From positions 1-5,875 of the forward strand of contig JAUJLZ010000133.1 in assembly GCA_030447125.1 (NCBI GenBank): a stretch of 5,875 bases of DNA, read 5' to 3'. This stretch comes from Acidimicrobiales bacterium (GTDB taxonomy: Bacteria; Actinomycetota; Acidimicrobiia; Acidimicrobiales; CADCSY01). Under the pieces are notes generated by a model. The model was not told the origin of the DNA and did no database searches. It saw nothing but the letters and a program-made list of their open reading frames with translations. Positions 5,842-5,875 of this stretch are shown here, in pieces. The stretch's first letter is position 1, and each line of letters starts with the position of its first letter. The translations under genes were made by a program, and so were the position numbers.

Positions 5842-5875
5842 TTCGACCGAACGGAGCGAAGCGAGTGAGGTCGAG
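5842..5875. repeat. possible inverted repeat at the right edge
   Basis: TTCGACC at 5842-5848 can pair with GGTCGAG at 5869-5875, with one G-T pair, enclosing a loop that contains GAGCGAAGC. A smaller GTTCG/CGAAC pairing at 5841-5852 competes. The window ends exactly here, so the arm may be longer. Confidence 0.25.

Larger units (their letters stand above)
5679..5875. other. non-coding tail with several inverted repeats
   Basis: No reading frame here carries a recognisable protein motif; those that cross it are arginine/proline-rich shadows. The region contains at least three perfect G/C-rich hairpins and a fourth possible structure at the window edge. GAGCGAAGC occurs twice (5773-5781 and 5854-5862). 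It probably holds the trpS 3' end and termination signals, and may continue into an intergenic repeat beyond the window. Confidence 0.6.

Noticed and set aside
5835..5855. GTTCGAC resembling a tRNA T-loop
   Set aside because: The flanking bases do not form the 5-bp T-stem around a 7-base loop, and no acceptor or anticodon arms are visible upstream.
5638..5868. A 76-codon plus-strand frame and a 158-codon minus-strand frame (5359-5835) reaching into the tail
   Set aside because: Both are mostly antisense or out-of-frame to trpS, rich in Arg/Pro/Gly and without recognisable motifs; the tail is better explained as non-coding with hairpins.
1..5875. CRISPR array, insertion sequence, toxin-antitoxin or defence genes
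   Set aside because: No spaced direct repeats, transposase motifs or terminal inverted repeats were seen, and all coding space is taken by housekeeping genes.

Overview
This is a GC-rich, densely packed bacterial chromosomal window holding ordinary housekeeping genes. The neighbourhood scpA-scpB-rluB followed by aromatic amino acid genes, the near absence of intergenic space, GTG starts, strong G/C preference at third codon positions and leaderless-looking promoters all suggest an actinobacterium (Actinomycetota). A lineage such as the Acidimicrobiia is possible, but that is inference; no rRNA or other decisive marker is present.

Minus strand, read from 4640 down to 1: six genes run head to tail with no real gaps. 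They are scpA (condensin kleisin), scpB (its winged-helix partner), an RluB/RsuA-family rRNA pseudouridine synthase, an AroH-type chorismate mutase, a prephenate dehydrogenase with a C-terminal ACT domain (tyrA), and EPSP synthase (aroA), which is cut by the left window edge. Four of the five junctions are 4-base start/stop overlaps (ATGA or GTGA). The fifth, rluB/aroH, is a 23-base overlap with a strong Shine-Dalgarno sequence inside the end of rluB. This looks like one translationally coupled operon joining chromosome segregation, ribosome modification and aromatic amino acid synthesis. AroA makes EPSP, the precursor of chorismate; AroH converts chorismate to prephenate; TyrA carries prephenate toward tyrosine. 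The EPSP-to-chorismate step (aroC) is not in the window.

Plus strand: trpS (tryptophanyl-tRNA synthetase) runs divergently from scpA across a 57-base gap. Each side of the gap has a TANNNT -10-like hexamer 7 to 8 bases before the start codon, so both transcripts are probably leaderless or nearly so.

The last 197 bases (5679-5875) contain no convincing gene. They hold a series of short G/C-rich inverted repeats, probably transcription-termination or repeat structure downstream of trpS. I found no CRISPR, mobile element, RNA gene or evidently new system. The points most worth a second look are the compact divergent promoter, the coupled mixed-function operon and the structured tail.
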